Shown piece by piece: positions 1 to 21,264 of a DNA stretch of 64,000 nucleotides. Numbering within the stretch: the stretch's first letter is position 1; every line of letters begins with the position of its first letter. The DNA comes from Xanthostigma xanthostigma (lineage: Eukaryota > Arthropoda > Insecta > Raphidioptera > Raphidiidae). Where the stretch lies: contig OY754466.1 in NCBI GenBank assembly GCA_963575645.1, forward strand, positions 8,224,001 through 8,288,000. The letters run 5' to 3'. The notes beneath the pieces are model-generated. The model searched no databases, was not told the origin of the DNA, and saw only the letters and a list, made by a program, of their open reading frames with translations. Both the position numbers and the translations under genes were made by a program.

Positions 1-238
1 CTTGTTCTCTAAATTTTATACTGAATTGAATTCTTAAAAAAAAATCAAGATTAACATGACTTTTTAAAAAAACGAATCTCCTTTGTTTTTTCGTAGCTTT
101 TCACTGTTTAAAATTTATAGAATATGTTGTGTATAGTAAAAAAAAAACAGAAACAATAAAAAAGAAATTCAGAAAAACCGTGAAGTAGATATCCAATTTG
201 ATTAATAAATTGTTTTTAACACGTAAACAATATTTCAG

Positions 239-1785
239 TCGACCAAATTACCACAAATCACCCACCACATACAACGCACAACAATCAACTGATCCGTCGC
301 CACGAGCAGTTCTGAGCGCTAATCCGTTCGGGGTACGTTCAAAAACAACTCTCGGTTGTTTCTTAATACAGTGGAAACTCACTAGGGGCGGATGGGCTCA
401 ACTATTTCGGCACGGGAACACAACTGTGTCCATCGTGGATATAAGCAAGTAAAGGCCGCTGCACATGAGGCTAGAAACACTGCTCGGACTTCTACTGGCC
501 GGTAGGCTGGGTACGAAGCTGGAAATGACGTCACTACAGACTCGCCTGCCAGCTCACAAGAAAGTTTTAAAATTAGATCACGGGCTATTTTTCTTGATAG
601 GGCCGCTGCTAGCAAGAACCAATCAGGAAGCAGTATCTTGTCACGTGGGCGACTTGAACAAACGCCCACAAACAAACACTATGCCGTAAGTGTGTGTTCT
701 GTTCAGAGACAATAAACGTGCACTTTTGTTACTGTTCTATCACTGCCCGCGCACCGAATGTATACCTGCAGAACAAGCTTGTAAAGACGTCTCATGTGAA
801 GCGAGCACATAATAGCGATTAAGAAAAACAGCGCTAGAAATCTAGTAGTGAAATCTAGAAAGGTACCTAGCGGCAAATTCAGCCTCGTGTAGATTTCGAT
901 TCCGTCATGAATACTATTTTTTTCATGCATAGGACCAGCGCTAGTTTTTGCCGCCCTGTACACTCTTTATTCGCCGCCACAAAAATTATAGCTTGAGTGT
1001 GTGACAACAAAGACAAAAAACGCATTATTAACACTTTGACGGACACTTAAAAATTCAGTTTTGTTCCAATTTTGACACTATAGTTTTTTTTTGTTTGAAT
1101 TACTTTTAAAAGTTGTTATGTTGTGACAATATTGCCTTAGTAGATATTTGTACGGTGACACAGAGCACACAGGGTATGTATTCTACACTGGAAAATAGAC
1201 TGCTACACCCGTCTGGCTATAAAACGTTCCGTAGTATACGACGGCTTCAGCCGTCGTGTCAAACTTTTGAAGTTTTGTTTATGACGGTCTAAGCCGGTTT
1301 GTCCGTCAAAGTGTTAATTTTACAATAGAATTATATCTATAAAAAGTAAAATCGTTCTAGTAAATAAAAAATATATAAACTATCGGCCTCGGCGGGCCCC
1401 GGCCTAACGGGAAAACTTCCAAAATCCCTGTGTGTCCAAACGATTTCCCCCTCGAAATCCAACAACTTTCGTTCGAACTTTTTTTCTATTCAACCCGTTA
1501 TTTTTCTTAAAGAAAAACGTCCAAAGTTTAAAAAAACATCTGTACAAAAATAATACCTATTTGTTTAGTAAAGTTATCTCTGGTAAACCTCATTTCAGCT
1601 TGCATAAAAAAGAGAATAATTTAGCCAGTTACGAACCTTAAGTTTTTGTGAACACGACTTGAAACAGAAGAATAGCGAGATGAGTCGTTAATCAAAATAA
1701 ATTAAACACAATTCAGCATAGAGTTGCGGGTTGAATGTCATTAATCGCGTTCAATCAGTGGCGTCGAACGGGTAATCAAAGATAA
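239..1785 (+). CDS. Weak candidate: 3' end of an unidentified upstream gene
   Basis: A possible internal exon lies at 239-332. It follows a good acceptor (ATATTTCAG) and precedes a strong donor (GGTACGT). One frame is open and reads a Ser/Pro-rich stretch ending in AVLSANPFG. If it is real, the next phase-compatible acceptor I can see is at 1757-1758 (TTCAATCAG). It would give a short last exon, 1759-1785, ending in TAA, with an AATAAA-like hexamer near 1849. I do not recognise the protein. The first exon is only 94 bp and the second is nine codons, so chance is a serious alternative. The gene would lie mostly to the left of the window and run towards CDC7. Confidence 0.2.
366..445 (+). repeat. 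Dispersed repeat fragment shared with 46005-46075
   Basis: The block around GGGGCGGATGGGCTCA recurs at about 46013-46070 in a dystrophin intron with only scattered differences. The similarity marks it as a dispersed element rather than gene sequence. No ends or target-site duplication could be fixed. The rest of 446-1031 shows nothing I can support. Confidence 0.5.
1032..1313. mobile_element. piggyBac-like MITE with TTAA target site
   Basis: The segment is bounded by TTAA on both sides (1028-1031 and 1314-1317). It has matching inverted ends: CACTTTGACGGACA on the left and the reverse complement TGTCCGTCAAAGTG on the right. A TTAA duplication is the hallmark of piggyBac insertions. The roughly 280 bp interior has no transposase, so this would be a non-autonomous element. 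The short terminal repeat leaves some doubt about the superfamily. Confidence 0.6.
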
Positions 1786-2437
1786 ACATTCTATCGCTTG
1801 CGGCGTTCACTTTTCTTTACACTTTTTATTAAGATCTTTTATTAATTCAAATAAAACTTCTTATAGATTCCAATCACATATTTACACGTCATTTTACTTT
1901 CGTTCATTTTTTAAAGTGATATTTGATTGGGTAATTATGTAAGAACTAAGAATAATATTACGTAAGATGATAAGACAGTAAGTTGTTATTACAAGGTTAA
2001 AAAACAAGTTAATATCGTTCCGGGGCATTGAACTAAACCTTTAGGTATATTTCAATGTTCCGGGGCTATCAAGCTTATAAAAAAATATTTGTATGGAGTC
2101 AATTAATAATTGTACTAATAAAATAAAAAATGGCCTGTATTATAACAGAAAATAAACCGTAGTTATAACTTCTCTTTGGGTTAATCTCAACCATTGAGAT
2201 AGGATCTCATTCTCTGATCTCAACACAGGTTTAAATGTGCGCTTCCGTGCAAGTAAATGTTTATATTTAGAGGGCACCACTGTACAGCGTGTGCCTCGAT
2301 TCACGTCAAGTAGTCAAAAGTTTTCCCGGGCAAATACTTTCTTGTTGACGTTGACATTCGTGATTTAATATTTATTGTGTCTTGTTGACATTGAAACAGT
2401 GAAATGTGCAATTTTTAGTTAATTAATAGAATTACAA
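1786..2437. other. Upstream region of CDC7, nothing recognised
   Basis: AT-rich sequence without a supportable gene. It should contain the CDC7 promoter and 5' UTR. No TATA box or other core element could be assigned with confidence. Confidence 0.4.
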
Positions 2438-9321
<6,884 letters not shown>

Positions 9322-9400
9322 CTTAATAGTTTTAAATAATATTAGATGTGTTTTAAAAACTTATCTTAAATACGTAGGGCTTTGTTTTTTGACAATTCGG

Positions 9401-9406
9401 AATAAA
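9401..9406 (+). terminator. Poly(A) signal of CDC7
   Basis: AATAAA lies about 80 bases after the CDC7 stop codon and is the first canonical hexamer downstream. Confidence 0.6.
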
Positions 9407-10158
9407 TAGAGTGATTTTCTACATTCAGCTTTTTGACCCCCGACTCAAAAACAGGGATATTTGATCTGTATGTCGTGACCTCGCTATTAAAAAACGGCTG
9501 GACCGATTTTAATACGGATTTTATTTTTATGATGCGCTCATTTTTATAATTATTTGTTTTTTACATTTGAATAAATTTCGTCATTTAATTTTTATGTTTA
9601 TCCGCAAACGAATTGTTTCTTTGTTCATATGAATATTTTCAGGGGGACCGCGAATATAAAATAACTGTAAAAGGCCAGTGAACATTGAAGTTACTTAAAA
9701 AATTTTCATGTTCTTAGACCTTCATACACACCAAGTGAAAAAAATCGCTCCACCGAAAATCGCTTGTGACAGACGGATGGACATGTGTTCTGTTTTGCAC
9801 GGAGCACTAAAAAGGAAGTCTTTAGAACAGAAAGTGGAATGTAACTTGTCGTAAGAATGGAGCCCTACTTTTATGTTCAAATAATTTAATAGACACAATT
9901 ATTATTAAGTTCCACGACTTTATAGTAACTTATTGTAAGATTTTTAGATAAATTATAATAATTTTATCATAGTTTGTAAATTTCTTTGTCCAGAAAAATT
10001 AGAATTTGCTTCTGGGAACAGTAAAACCAACCCAATTTTCATATGCATCGTTTCATTTAAACATAAAGTAATGAGACATCCCAATGTAGCCTACTGAAAG
10101 GTCTTAAATTTTGACACTTTTTTGAGCACTACCAAAAAAGATTTGGAGTTTAACAGCT
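9407..10158. other. Intergenic spacer, CDC7 to RpL30, left part
   Basis: No gene. The stretch around 9470-9800 (an ACGGCTGGACCGATTTTAAT block and a later ACAGACGGATGGACATG block) looks like worn dispersed repeat sequence, but no element ends could be set. Confidence 0.35.
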
Positions 10159-10464
10159 GTAACTCGCCACGAATCTAAAAGGTTCGGAAGTTAGATGAGA
10201 ATACGGGCTTTACAGTCTGTTGAAAAACTACAAACTCGCAACTCAACAAAACTAAAGTAACAATAACAACTTGACAATAGCGTACTCGACTGCACTTTAA
10301 AGCAGGAAAGCGACAAGTGACAAAGGCAACGAGCGATCACGGCCAATCACCGACGAGCGCACGTTCCATGCAGGTAGCTGTCAGTATCAACGACTCTAAA
10401 ATGTGCCTTTGCGACGCTGTTGTGACTAACTTCCGAACCTCTTAGATCCGTGGCGCGTATTATA
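10159..10464. mobile_element. MITE family G, copy 2 (inverted relative to copy 1)
   Basis: Same internal sequence as 5014-5315 read on the other strand, for example the GCGATCACGGCCAATCACC block, with the shared GCCAC and GTGGCGCGTATTATA termini. The left end is slightly worn. Confidence 0.78.
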
Positions 10465-10812
10465 TAAAATAACGAAAATGAAAAACGACACCGTCAGTAG
10501 TGGGGGAAAACGAGTTGTTATCGGGGAACCAGAGCCGGTCGATTGGCGCATAGCTACAAATACATGAAGGGGGCAGAGTGTTTACTTGTTTAAAAATATT
10601 TATCCAAGAAGTTTCACTTCAGACGCGGAAATTAACATGTAATCTAGATTTCTTGTCACAATTTATTTTTGCCTACATAAATGATTCCTGGTACTAGTCA
10701 CAAAAAGTTGCATTCCACTCTGGAATTACACACATTTGATCGAATGTTACCTAAATTAATTTGGGTAACATTCTACATAATCGACATCTACGATTTACAC
10801 AAGACTCTACAC

Positions 10813-11112
10813 CAGGGGTCGGCAACTTTTTGAGACGGAACAGCCAAAAGTTACAGTTTACAAGATTTCCCAGTTTTTAAAGAGTCACTAAACATTTTCG
10901 TTTCAGTATTATAGTAAATGCTTAGGTATAATATATATATCTGAGGACGACACGTCGCGACGGGGACGGTGCGGGTGAAACGCGAGTGGAAATGGCTGAA
11001 TGATAGATATGGTGCTCAATAATGGATCGATTGGACGATTTTTAAGGGCTTATATAATAAAATAGTTATTTTTTGCGTATGAAACTGGAGAGCCGCAGCT
11101 TGCTGACCTCTG
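10813..11112. mobile_element. hAT-type MITE
   Basis: Ends are CAGGGGTCGGCAA and TTGCTGACCTCTG, an imperfect inverted pair characteristic of hAT elements. The eight flanking bases on each side (CTCTACAC and GCCTACAC) match at six positions, as expected for an aged 8 bp duplication. The 300 bp interior is non-coding. Confidence 0.7.
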
Positions 11113-11611
11113 GCCTACACGAACAGTTGAAATAAAATATTTATTATAAACAAAATTATATTCTTTTCGCATCAACATCCCGGAACTGTTTTTTTAGTAA
11201 CTCTCCCTTACCCCATTCCCTTTTCACTGCGCAACAAAAACACCATCGTATTAACAGCATGCCCCATTCTGTCCTAAAAAGGCAAAGGGCCGTAAGTGAC
11301 ATTTGTTGACAAAATGAGTTAATACTGAAGCCAACGACAGCAATAAGTGCTGCAACAATAATTTTATTGTCTTTAAAAAATGTTTCCCCCGTGTTTTGGT
11401 TTCCATAATCTAAAATTCTGGACGATCAAGACATTTTTAGTAAATCTTGATTTACTCAAATTCATAAGTTGGTCACTTACTGCCATTTGCCTTTTTACGG
11501 CAGCATTATCGTTATCACATGTGGCAATTCAGTAGAATTTTACCTAACATTTGACTTACAGGAAGGTACTGATTAAAAAAAAAAAAAAGAAGGTAAGTAT
11601 TTACAAAATAT
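11113..11611. other. Intergenic spacer next to the RpL30 3' end
   Basis: AT-rich sequence with no gene, element end or RNA that I can support. Confidence 0.35.
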
Positions 11612-11617
11612 TTTATT
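11612..11617 (-). terminator. Poly(A) signal of RpL30
   Basis: AATAAA on the minus strand about 45 bases past the stop. A second hexamer, at 11661-11666, overlaps the stop codon itself (AATAAA containing TAA). Confidence 0.55.
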
Positions 11618-11661
11618 TTGTCCACTTAACCGATACATCTTAATATATAAACCGTACGCAT

Positions 11662-13101
11662 TTATTGCGCTGTCGCGTCTCCCTGTGGCATAGATCTGAT
11701 GATGTCCGAATCGCCAGGGTCCGTAATCGACATTGTGCACACGCGGAAATATTTACCACAAGCTGTACCGAGTTCAATGTTGTTTCCGGTGTAGTGGTGT
11801 ACTCCAGTCTTCGCCAACATTGCGTAATATTCAATTTCAGATTTTCGCAGTGGTGGCGTGTTGTTTGCGATTATTATTAATTTCGCTTTTCCTTGACGCA
11901 GTGTCTGTCGACAAATTAATAAGCTTAGTTTTCTTTTTACAAACACAATATTTCTTAGTGTAGATACTTTAACTCGTTGTAGTTAAGAGAATTAGTGATG
12001 TGCCGGATCGTTAAAAATGTATATCCGCGGATACGGATCTGAATACAGATTTTTGGTATCAAGATCCGCGGATACGGATCTTAACTTTCTTAGAGTACGC
12101 AGCGGTAAATATTGCACATCGACCTTTGGAAAGAGACTATCTGTTATGGGAAAAAGTTATTGACCTCTTTAAGAGTTAACTCTCATAACAGATTGTCTCT
12201 TTCCAGAGATCGATGTGCAATATCTCATTATAAAGATAGTTTTTTAGTACCTTTGAGTTATGTACTATTGGTATGGTACTCACTACGATAAATGTTTGCA
12301 ATATAAAGGTGCCAAATACGATTTTAAAAAAATAAAAAATAATCTGAATGGAATTTAACAGTTTTTCATTATTACCTAATCACCTATATATACAGGGTGA
12401 AAAGTATAATTATGTCATGCTCTAGAGGGTGGATAGAGATCGCGGAGACAAGCATTTTTAGTATAAGAACCCATGTCCGGAAATGCACCGTTACGGAGTT
12501 AGTGCGCCGGGTGTCGGGAAGACAAAGGTGATGGAAAACGGGCTCTGAAACGTTTGGCCTGTACAGTTTACTGTAATAAATGTTAACAAAACATTAGAGT
12601 ACACTGGCAGGCTACAAAACTAAACAATTACAACTTTGAAAAGAACGATACGGCGAAAAACGGTTGGTACAGTACAGATCACTAACTCCGTAACGGTGCA
12701 TTTCCGGACATGGGTTCTTATACTAAAAATGCTTGTCTCCGCGATCTCTATCCACCCTCTAGAGCATGACATAATTATACTTTTCACCCTGTATATAAAA
12801 TTTCATCTATGAATTGAAAATTAATAAGGTAAAAGATCCACACAAAAACTAACGGATACGGATCTTTCTTCTCCCTCGGATATCCGCGGATACGGATATC
12901 CGGCACATCACTAAAGAGAATACTCGAGTTCAGAATATTGACGTGTTTTTACTTATTGGAATAGATTTTTACACTTTCAAAGATATTTATTACCTTTAAC
13001 GTCTGTTTATAGCCGAGACAGTACTTTCCAGATTTCATAACGAGAGCCAATCTGCTGTTGATGCTCTCCATCGCCTTCTTTTGTTTCTTTTGGGCGACCA
13101 T
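11662..13101 (-). CDS. RpL30: 60S ribosomal protein L30
   Basis: Minus-strand gene with coding exons 13101-12994 (36 codons) and 11904-11662 (80 codons plus TAA), giving 116 aa. The protein starts [20 protein letters not shown] and includes [20 protein letters not shown], the signature of eukaryotic L30, a component of the large ribosomal subunit. Its C-terminal part ends [13 protein letters not shown] plus a short tail. The donor is AAG|GTAATA and the acceptor reads CAG. A second intron probably lies in the 5' leader: an acceptor TTTTTTATAG stands five bases before the ATG, and a matching donor AAG|GTAAAT is seen near 13457. Leader introns are common in ribosomal protein genes. The coding intron holds a nested pair of transposons. 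Length and sequence are normal, so I see no sign of a pseudogene. Confidence 0.96.
11993..12913. mobile_element. hAT-type MITE family B, copy 1, interrupted
   Basis: Perfect 8 bp target duplication AAGAGAAT at 11985-11992 and 12914-12921. Inverted ends are TAGTGATGTGCCGG and CCGGCACATCACTA. The subterminal region is full of GGATACGGAT repeats. The element lies in the RpL30 intron and is interrupted at 12393 by another transposon. Copies without the interruption are at 51843-52382 and, partly, 63690-64000. Confidence 0.88.
12393..12791. mobile_element. Foldback MITE C nested inside element B
   Basis: Bounded by TA on both sides, with CAGGGTGAAAAG and CTTTTCACCCTG at the tips. The inverted arms run about 110 bp each and are nearly identical. 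The uninterrupted B copy at 51843 has plain TATATA-rich sequence at the same point, giving the pre-insertion state. The TA duplication suggests Tc1/mariner-type mobilisation. Confidence 0.88.
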
Positions 13102-13106
13102 TTTGA

Positions 13107-14259
13107 CTATAAAAAACTGAAAATATTATAACTTTTAAGTTATGATAACGTGCAACATGGAATATTTCCTAGGGTCCTAAAAATTATATTTTTATCTGAC
13201 TTAACCCTACGTACTTAAGTAACACTTTTCACTAGTTTGTAGTTAATAGAGTAATTACAACACTGTGTTATTTTCTCAGTGCAATTAATTTATATAAAAT
13301 ATGAGGAATACGGAATATTGAAAGAATGCATGCCCGGCCACATTATGATCAATTATGTCAGTGCCTACTGTCTATGTATTCCATTATACTACACTACATA
13401 AATTAAAAATATGAATTAAAATAATTAAGGTGGAAAGTTAATTTAAATTATATTTACCTTAATAATATAAATAAAATTAGTTTTTCACTTCACACGTGGT
13501 GAAAATACGATGAGTGAAGACACAATTTTTAAAATGGCCGATCACAGTACGTAGATGTAATTACTGCGCCTTAGAATTATTTCGATTAAAAGTATAGCGA
13601 AAAAAAGCATGGAAGATAGAACATAAAAATGAAAAGTCCTTTGGACAAATCGTATTGAAAATTTAAATTTGAAGTTTGAAAAATATCAATATTAAATTTA
13701 GTTAAATCTCAACGCTTCCAATTAATGAAAAAATTGCTTCATTTGTCTAGTATGCATGCGTTATGCTACATCAAAATTTAACACGATTTTTAAAATTTTG
13801 ACAGTCGACTTGTAGTAAATTTTAAATACTTTAAAATTTAGATGTATTTGTATATATTTCTTGTTTTGTTGCATTTCATCAGGCTTGGAGATCTCTATAA
13901 GTTATATTATCATCATTGTAAATGACAGACGTAAAAAATACTTTTATTCAAATACTTTACAAGTTTGGTAAATGACGTCGATGAAGTTGTCCAAAATTGC
14001 CCATAAAATTTTAAATTATATAACAGTTACACACGTTCTCAGAAGTGACAGAACCTGGATAGAACGGATAGAACTTTGGGATCGGATCTATACTCTATGG
14101 TAAATTACAAAAAGTAGAATAATTTCGATAAATATCACAACTTTGTATCTACTTGATTTATGTCTATGACCTACATTTTGGCATATTATTTTGGGCACTG
14201 AGTTGGGAATATTATAGTACCATTATTCATAGCGTTGGAGACACTGGTGACGGACAATA
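13107..14259. promoter_or_regulatory. Head-to-head upstream region of RpL30 and AMMECR1
   Basis: The two divergent start codons are 1158 bp apart. The segment should hold both promoters and the RpL30 leader. The RpL30 start site may be near 13500-13540, above the proposed leader donor at about 13457. No core promoter element could be confirmed. Confidence 0.45.
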
Positions 14260-17026
<2,767 letters not shown>

Positions 17027-18173
17027 CAGCGAGCTTGGGGCTCGCCTCCGGCACCCCTGCTACAGCAGGCGATGGCGAGCCCCCTGCAGTACGGTGGCCC
17101 ACGGTTCCAGCTATCACCCGGATCACAAGACAGCGCGGCCGCCAGAACGGTAAGCAGGCACTTTTTTTTAGTTTCTATAGAGATGTGGCGACAGGTGATT
17201 GAATGTTGAACGGACAGCAATTAAGTGTTGTGCATGATCATCGCGTAGACAATGATGATTTCTTTATTTGGTAATTTAATATATACCATTTCATTTACAT
17301 TGCATTATGTGTTAATCTATTACTGCTGACACTATCTAAAATGTAAGGATGTATGTCAGCGTTTAATGAAAATGATGTGTACTGGACTCGCCACAGAGAT
17401 ATAAAACTGTATACCGGGTGTCCCAGGCAGGCTAACAGTCTTGTTTTATGTTTCAGGTTTACACTAAGACTAGATCTAATTACGAAGGGTCCAAGTTGAC
17501 ATACGATGGCACAAGACAAGCAAATACAAAATCGACTTACGATAGCAGCGCTAGATCGACGTACGACAGTTCGTCAAAATCTCCATTCGAAGGACAAAGA
17601 ACATTATGTGATAGTTCTAGATCTTTTTACGACGGAACTGCGAGGGTATCTTCGTACGATGACACGAAACTGACCGTTTACAACGGCCAGCGGTACGACG
17701 CCGCTAAATCGGTCCACGATAGCGGAAGGCAGCAGTACGACTCGACGAGACAATTGACGTCACCGCAGAGGCCTTTTTATAACCATCACAACGGAGTAGT
17801 TACGATGAACACGTTTGGTAGAACCGCGCCTCCCAGACCGCCGCCCCGTACCGTCCAAACAACATTTTATACGCCCCCGTCAACGTCTTCTACGTCGCCG
17901 TCGTCTGTTCCGGTGTCTCCCGTTGCCGGACTCCATTGGTGGAACGTTGGAGCGCCGTCTACGTCGCAACAAGCTCCTTCCACCTCGTCCTCTTACACGG
18001 TGACGTACGCTAACGTAGCGTCGTCGTATCGGTCGCCGCAACAGGCCAGGCAGGCGTCTCCGCTGTACTCGCCCCCGAAAGCCGGCTATTTACCTTCGTC
18101 GCCTCCGAAACTCTATCCGAAAGGCGGCACTCAATTATATTCGCCTCCGCCGCACTATCGCAAACGGAAGTGA
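17027..18173 (+). CDS. In-frame C-terminal extension of AMMECR1 beyond UAG
   Basis: The AMMECR1 frame remains open after the UAG for 41 codons (17027-17149), reading QRAWGSPPAPLLQQAM and on to a strong donor (ACG|GTAAGC). The next exon, 17457-18173, follows TTATGTTTCAG, is in the same phase, and is open for 238 codons to TGA. It encodes a dozen or so short units around (T/S/F/R)YD(S/G/D), then a Pro/Ser/Thr-rich half with PPRPPPR and several SPP motifs, ending in a basic HYRKRK. The TGA is 49 bases before AATAAA, and I see no such signal between the UAG and this exon. So the extension is very likely transcribed with AMMECR1. How it is translated is open: UAG readthrough, a weak donor at 16979 (AGC|GTGACT) that would skip the UAG in phase, a nonsense variant, or a sequencing error. 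Confidence 0.72.
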
Positions 18174-18221
18174 CGTAGGCAATACGCTCGCGGTGTGGTC
18201 AGTGTGTTTTCGAGTCTTGCG

Positions 18222-18227
18222 AATAAA
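18222..18227 (+). terminator. Poly(A) signal of the AMMECR1 transcript
   Basis: AATAAA 49 bases after the TGA of the extension exon. It is the first canonical hexamer after the UAG of the short form too. Confidence 0.65.
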
Positions 18228-19603
18228 TGTAAAACAAACGATTGTGTGTTGAAAACAAACGATCGAACGTCAATGATAACTGTTGTATTGTGTCATCGTT
18301 ATAGCGTCAATTATTTAAGTCAAAGACATTTGTGTAATCTTGATAACATTTGACTAATGTTGATCAACGTTTTCTAATTCCGATCAAAAAAAAATATTTT
18401 CACTAACAAGTTTATCTTTTCTTAAATATATCGTAGATATTTAGTCTGTTCGCTTGATTCGGTATAACAGATGACTTACAATTTCTTTTCTAGACTGCTT
18501 GTATTATGAACTTGACATTTGTGATATAAGAAGTCTTCTGAATACCAAATCGATTGAACCGATCATATTATTTTCGACGGGTTAAGGGGTTATATTTTTT
18601 AAAAATTATTATTTTATTTGTTAATGAAAAAAAGATCGAATAAAGCCTTAGAAATGTGGTTTTTAAGACGTAAATGTGTACAAAAATCGTTTTTGTAAGT
18701 GAATTTCGAATCTGTCTTTCAACATAGTTTAATGATATGTTTAGTTTTTCTTTAATGCCGAAGAAATTATATTTAATTTTATAAAGACTGACCCGAACCA
18801 ATTTTTCTTCGAAAACTTAGTTAATCTAGAAATGAATTTGATATTTATAAGATGTCAACGAAGAAAAATTGTTTTGGAGTTTGCCTTTCAATTTGTGAAA
18901 CAAAATAAGTTTTTGTTAGTGAAATTTTTTCCAACCAAGGAGTGTTTCAAAAAAGAACAATAACGCTTATTATTTTATGTCAAACTTAAATTAGAAGATT
19001 ACTTCTTCATTGAGTTATGAATTTCTTCAGTTTAAGTTGGGCTTAAGATATCAGGCTTAAGTAGGATTAATAGCAGTTAAAGTGATTGTCTTAACCTTAT
19101 TTGGTTAATAATTAAAGTTTTGCCAACAATTTTCCGACAATATTGACATATCGCAATTTAATTTTCGAAGCGTAAAGTTAAAAAAAAAAATCATTTTTAT
19201 AACATCGTATTTTTCTTTATCGAAAGTAAAATTGGAATATTTCATTTGTTTCGGAATTCATATTTTATAAAAAAAAATGTGCTCATATGAATACAGGGTG
19301 TCCTTATAAATTTTAATTTATAACGTGTTCATTTATGTTTTTAAAATGAATTACAGTTTTAAGAACTGACATTATAGGGGCACCGTGTAAAATTACAAAC
19401 TCAAAAAAAAGAATTGATATTCACTCTTGTTAAAGTACAACATTAAATAAAACACATTTTAAGAAATAACTCTTAGTTATCTAGTTGATTGTAACAATTA
19501 ATTATTATAAATAATTAGAAATCAATTCAATAAATCCTCTAACGTCTAAGTCATACAGTAACTATAAACAATTTGTTTAAATTTGATAACTTTCACTTCC
19601 ATG
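18228..19603. other. Gene-free AT-rich sequence
   Basis: No gene is supported. A terminal motif TACAGGGTGTCC at about 19293 resembles the tips of the TA-flanked foldbacks at 12393 and 59756, but its partner was not found. Confidence 0.35.
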
Positions 19604-19808
19604 CAGGGTTGCCAGATGTCCGGTTTTTACCCTGCACAGTCAGGTATTAGAATGTCTTGTCCGGACTAATTGTGTAGAAATTACTTTTTATGTTCTTTAG
19701 AAATAAATAATATTCCTTCACAGCGCTTAATTGTGTAGCTTATTGTCCTAACCTGCGTCGTTATGACCACAGCTACGGTATTTTTAACGAACTTATCTGG
19801 CAAGCCTG
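19604..19808. mobile_element. Short hAT-type MITE
   Basis: Ends CAGGGTTGCCAGAT and ATCTGGCAAGCCTG are an inverted pair typical of small hAT elements. The element is 205 bp long and non-coding. No clean 8 bp duplication is visible, so it is probably old. Confidence 0.6.
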
Positions 19809-19974
19809 TAGTTTATGAATTTTTTTCCATATAACTTTCAATATTGATGTTTAAATATTGATATTTACAGTCTGATTGAAGGTGATTTTTTTTTCGGCCA
19901 ATGCCGAAGGAACTATAAAACTGAAGAATGAGACAAGAGTACTTTTATATTTTACGTGCCAAGAACAACTGCAG

Positions 19975-20065
19975 TTGAATCTCAATATATCGAAAAACTT
20001 TAATCGAAATAAATATCCGTTCCCTTCAATCCCCAAAACTTCTATAACTCGAAATATACTCGAAT
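19975..20065. repeat. Fragment of the CTCGAA-rich repeat seen at 40829
   Basis: Shares CTCAATATATCGAAAAACTT-like sequence, TTCCCTTCAA.CCCCAAAACTTC (dot = variable base) and the recurring ACTCGAA motif with the larger copy at 40829-41215. Confidence 0.55.
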
Positions 20066-20861
20066 TCACTATTAGCTCGCGTGACTTTGCGACGTCTATA
20101 CCAAAGCCAGTATTGTGCTGAAAGAAATTTTAAAATTTGGGTATAAACTAGACTATAGTTTCGTTTTACGTAAGCCATGTGCAAAACCTCTACGAGCAGT
20201 GTCTTGTCTGATGTTGGCCGCGCATAGACAGTGAACATTAAAAGAACCTTCGGCTTTGGCGAAACTTTCGGTCTGTTATTAACTGAACTCGACTCGTATG
20301 ATATTTTAACCTCACATACTCATTAAGTCTGTTAAAAAAATCTTTTGCCATTGTGAAAGTTATCAAGAAAAATATATTCGGCTACATGTTCAAAAAAAGA
20401 ATAAAATACTAGTAGAACGTTTGAAAATTAAATTCCAAAAAAATATATATAATAGAAGAAAAGTTCTATTGAAATTCGAAAACTGAAATTTTAAAATAAA
20501 AATAATATGTATATTGTTTTTTCATAACTTGCTAATAATTTACGCTCTTCTAAAAAGAAAAATAAATATCGGCTGAGAAAATTTAACGGCATTTTGAAAA
20601 TGTCTGCTAGTATTTTGCACAATTCTAATTTAGCTGGCGTTCTTACAATTATTTTCTTTGAGAAGTTATATTAAAAAACTTTGTCAGTAATTCTAAAGAG
20701 GATTCGATAAGGAAGAATCCTCTGTATCAAGCATCAGAGACGTCTATGAGATCGTTAAATCTTAGATGGCGCCTTTTCTTCTATCTATTCCTCTTTGAGT
20801 AATACCATTGTATCAAATATATGACTAATTTGTTCATAAAATTTTTCGATTATCGAGTGTT

Positions 20862-21264
20862 GATACGATCTGAACTTCCAAGACGTCTGTCGGTAATACA
20901 GAACTCTTCAGACACCACTGGGCGTTTGCTGTTCAAAGCTTCGGACTGTTTGAGCCTGGTTCTAGCAGTTCGAGGCTTCTATCAATCATGGTTCGCATCT
21001 TCTAAGTAGTGATTAATACACTTATGCTTCACAAGGTAACCGGCACGATTTTAATTCGTGGAACGGGTATGCTTTAAATTGTTTTATTGCTTTGGCGACC
21101 GCACTATAATGATGAGTCACTCGACTATTTCAAAAATAGTATAGAACTGCTAAAACCAAATTCAAATATTCCAAAAAAATCCGAGAATTTGATTAACCAA
21201 CACGCAGCTGTGTCTGAAGAGTTCTGTATTGCCGACAGACGCTTTGGAAGTTCAGAACCAATTC
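20862..21264. repeat. Inverted repeat, arms about 50 bp
   Basis: The arm at about 20866-20917 (CTGAACTTCCAAGACGTCTG onward) is repeated in inverse orientation at 21209-21262 (TGTCTGAAGAGTTCTGTATT onward) with a few mismatches. The spacer is about 290 bp. It is probably a decayed transposon with long ends. The open frame at 21087 crosses the right arm and was not called. Confidence 0.6.
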
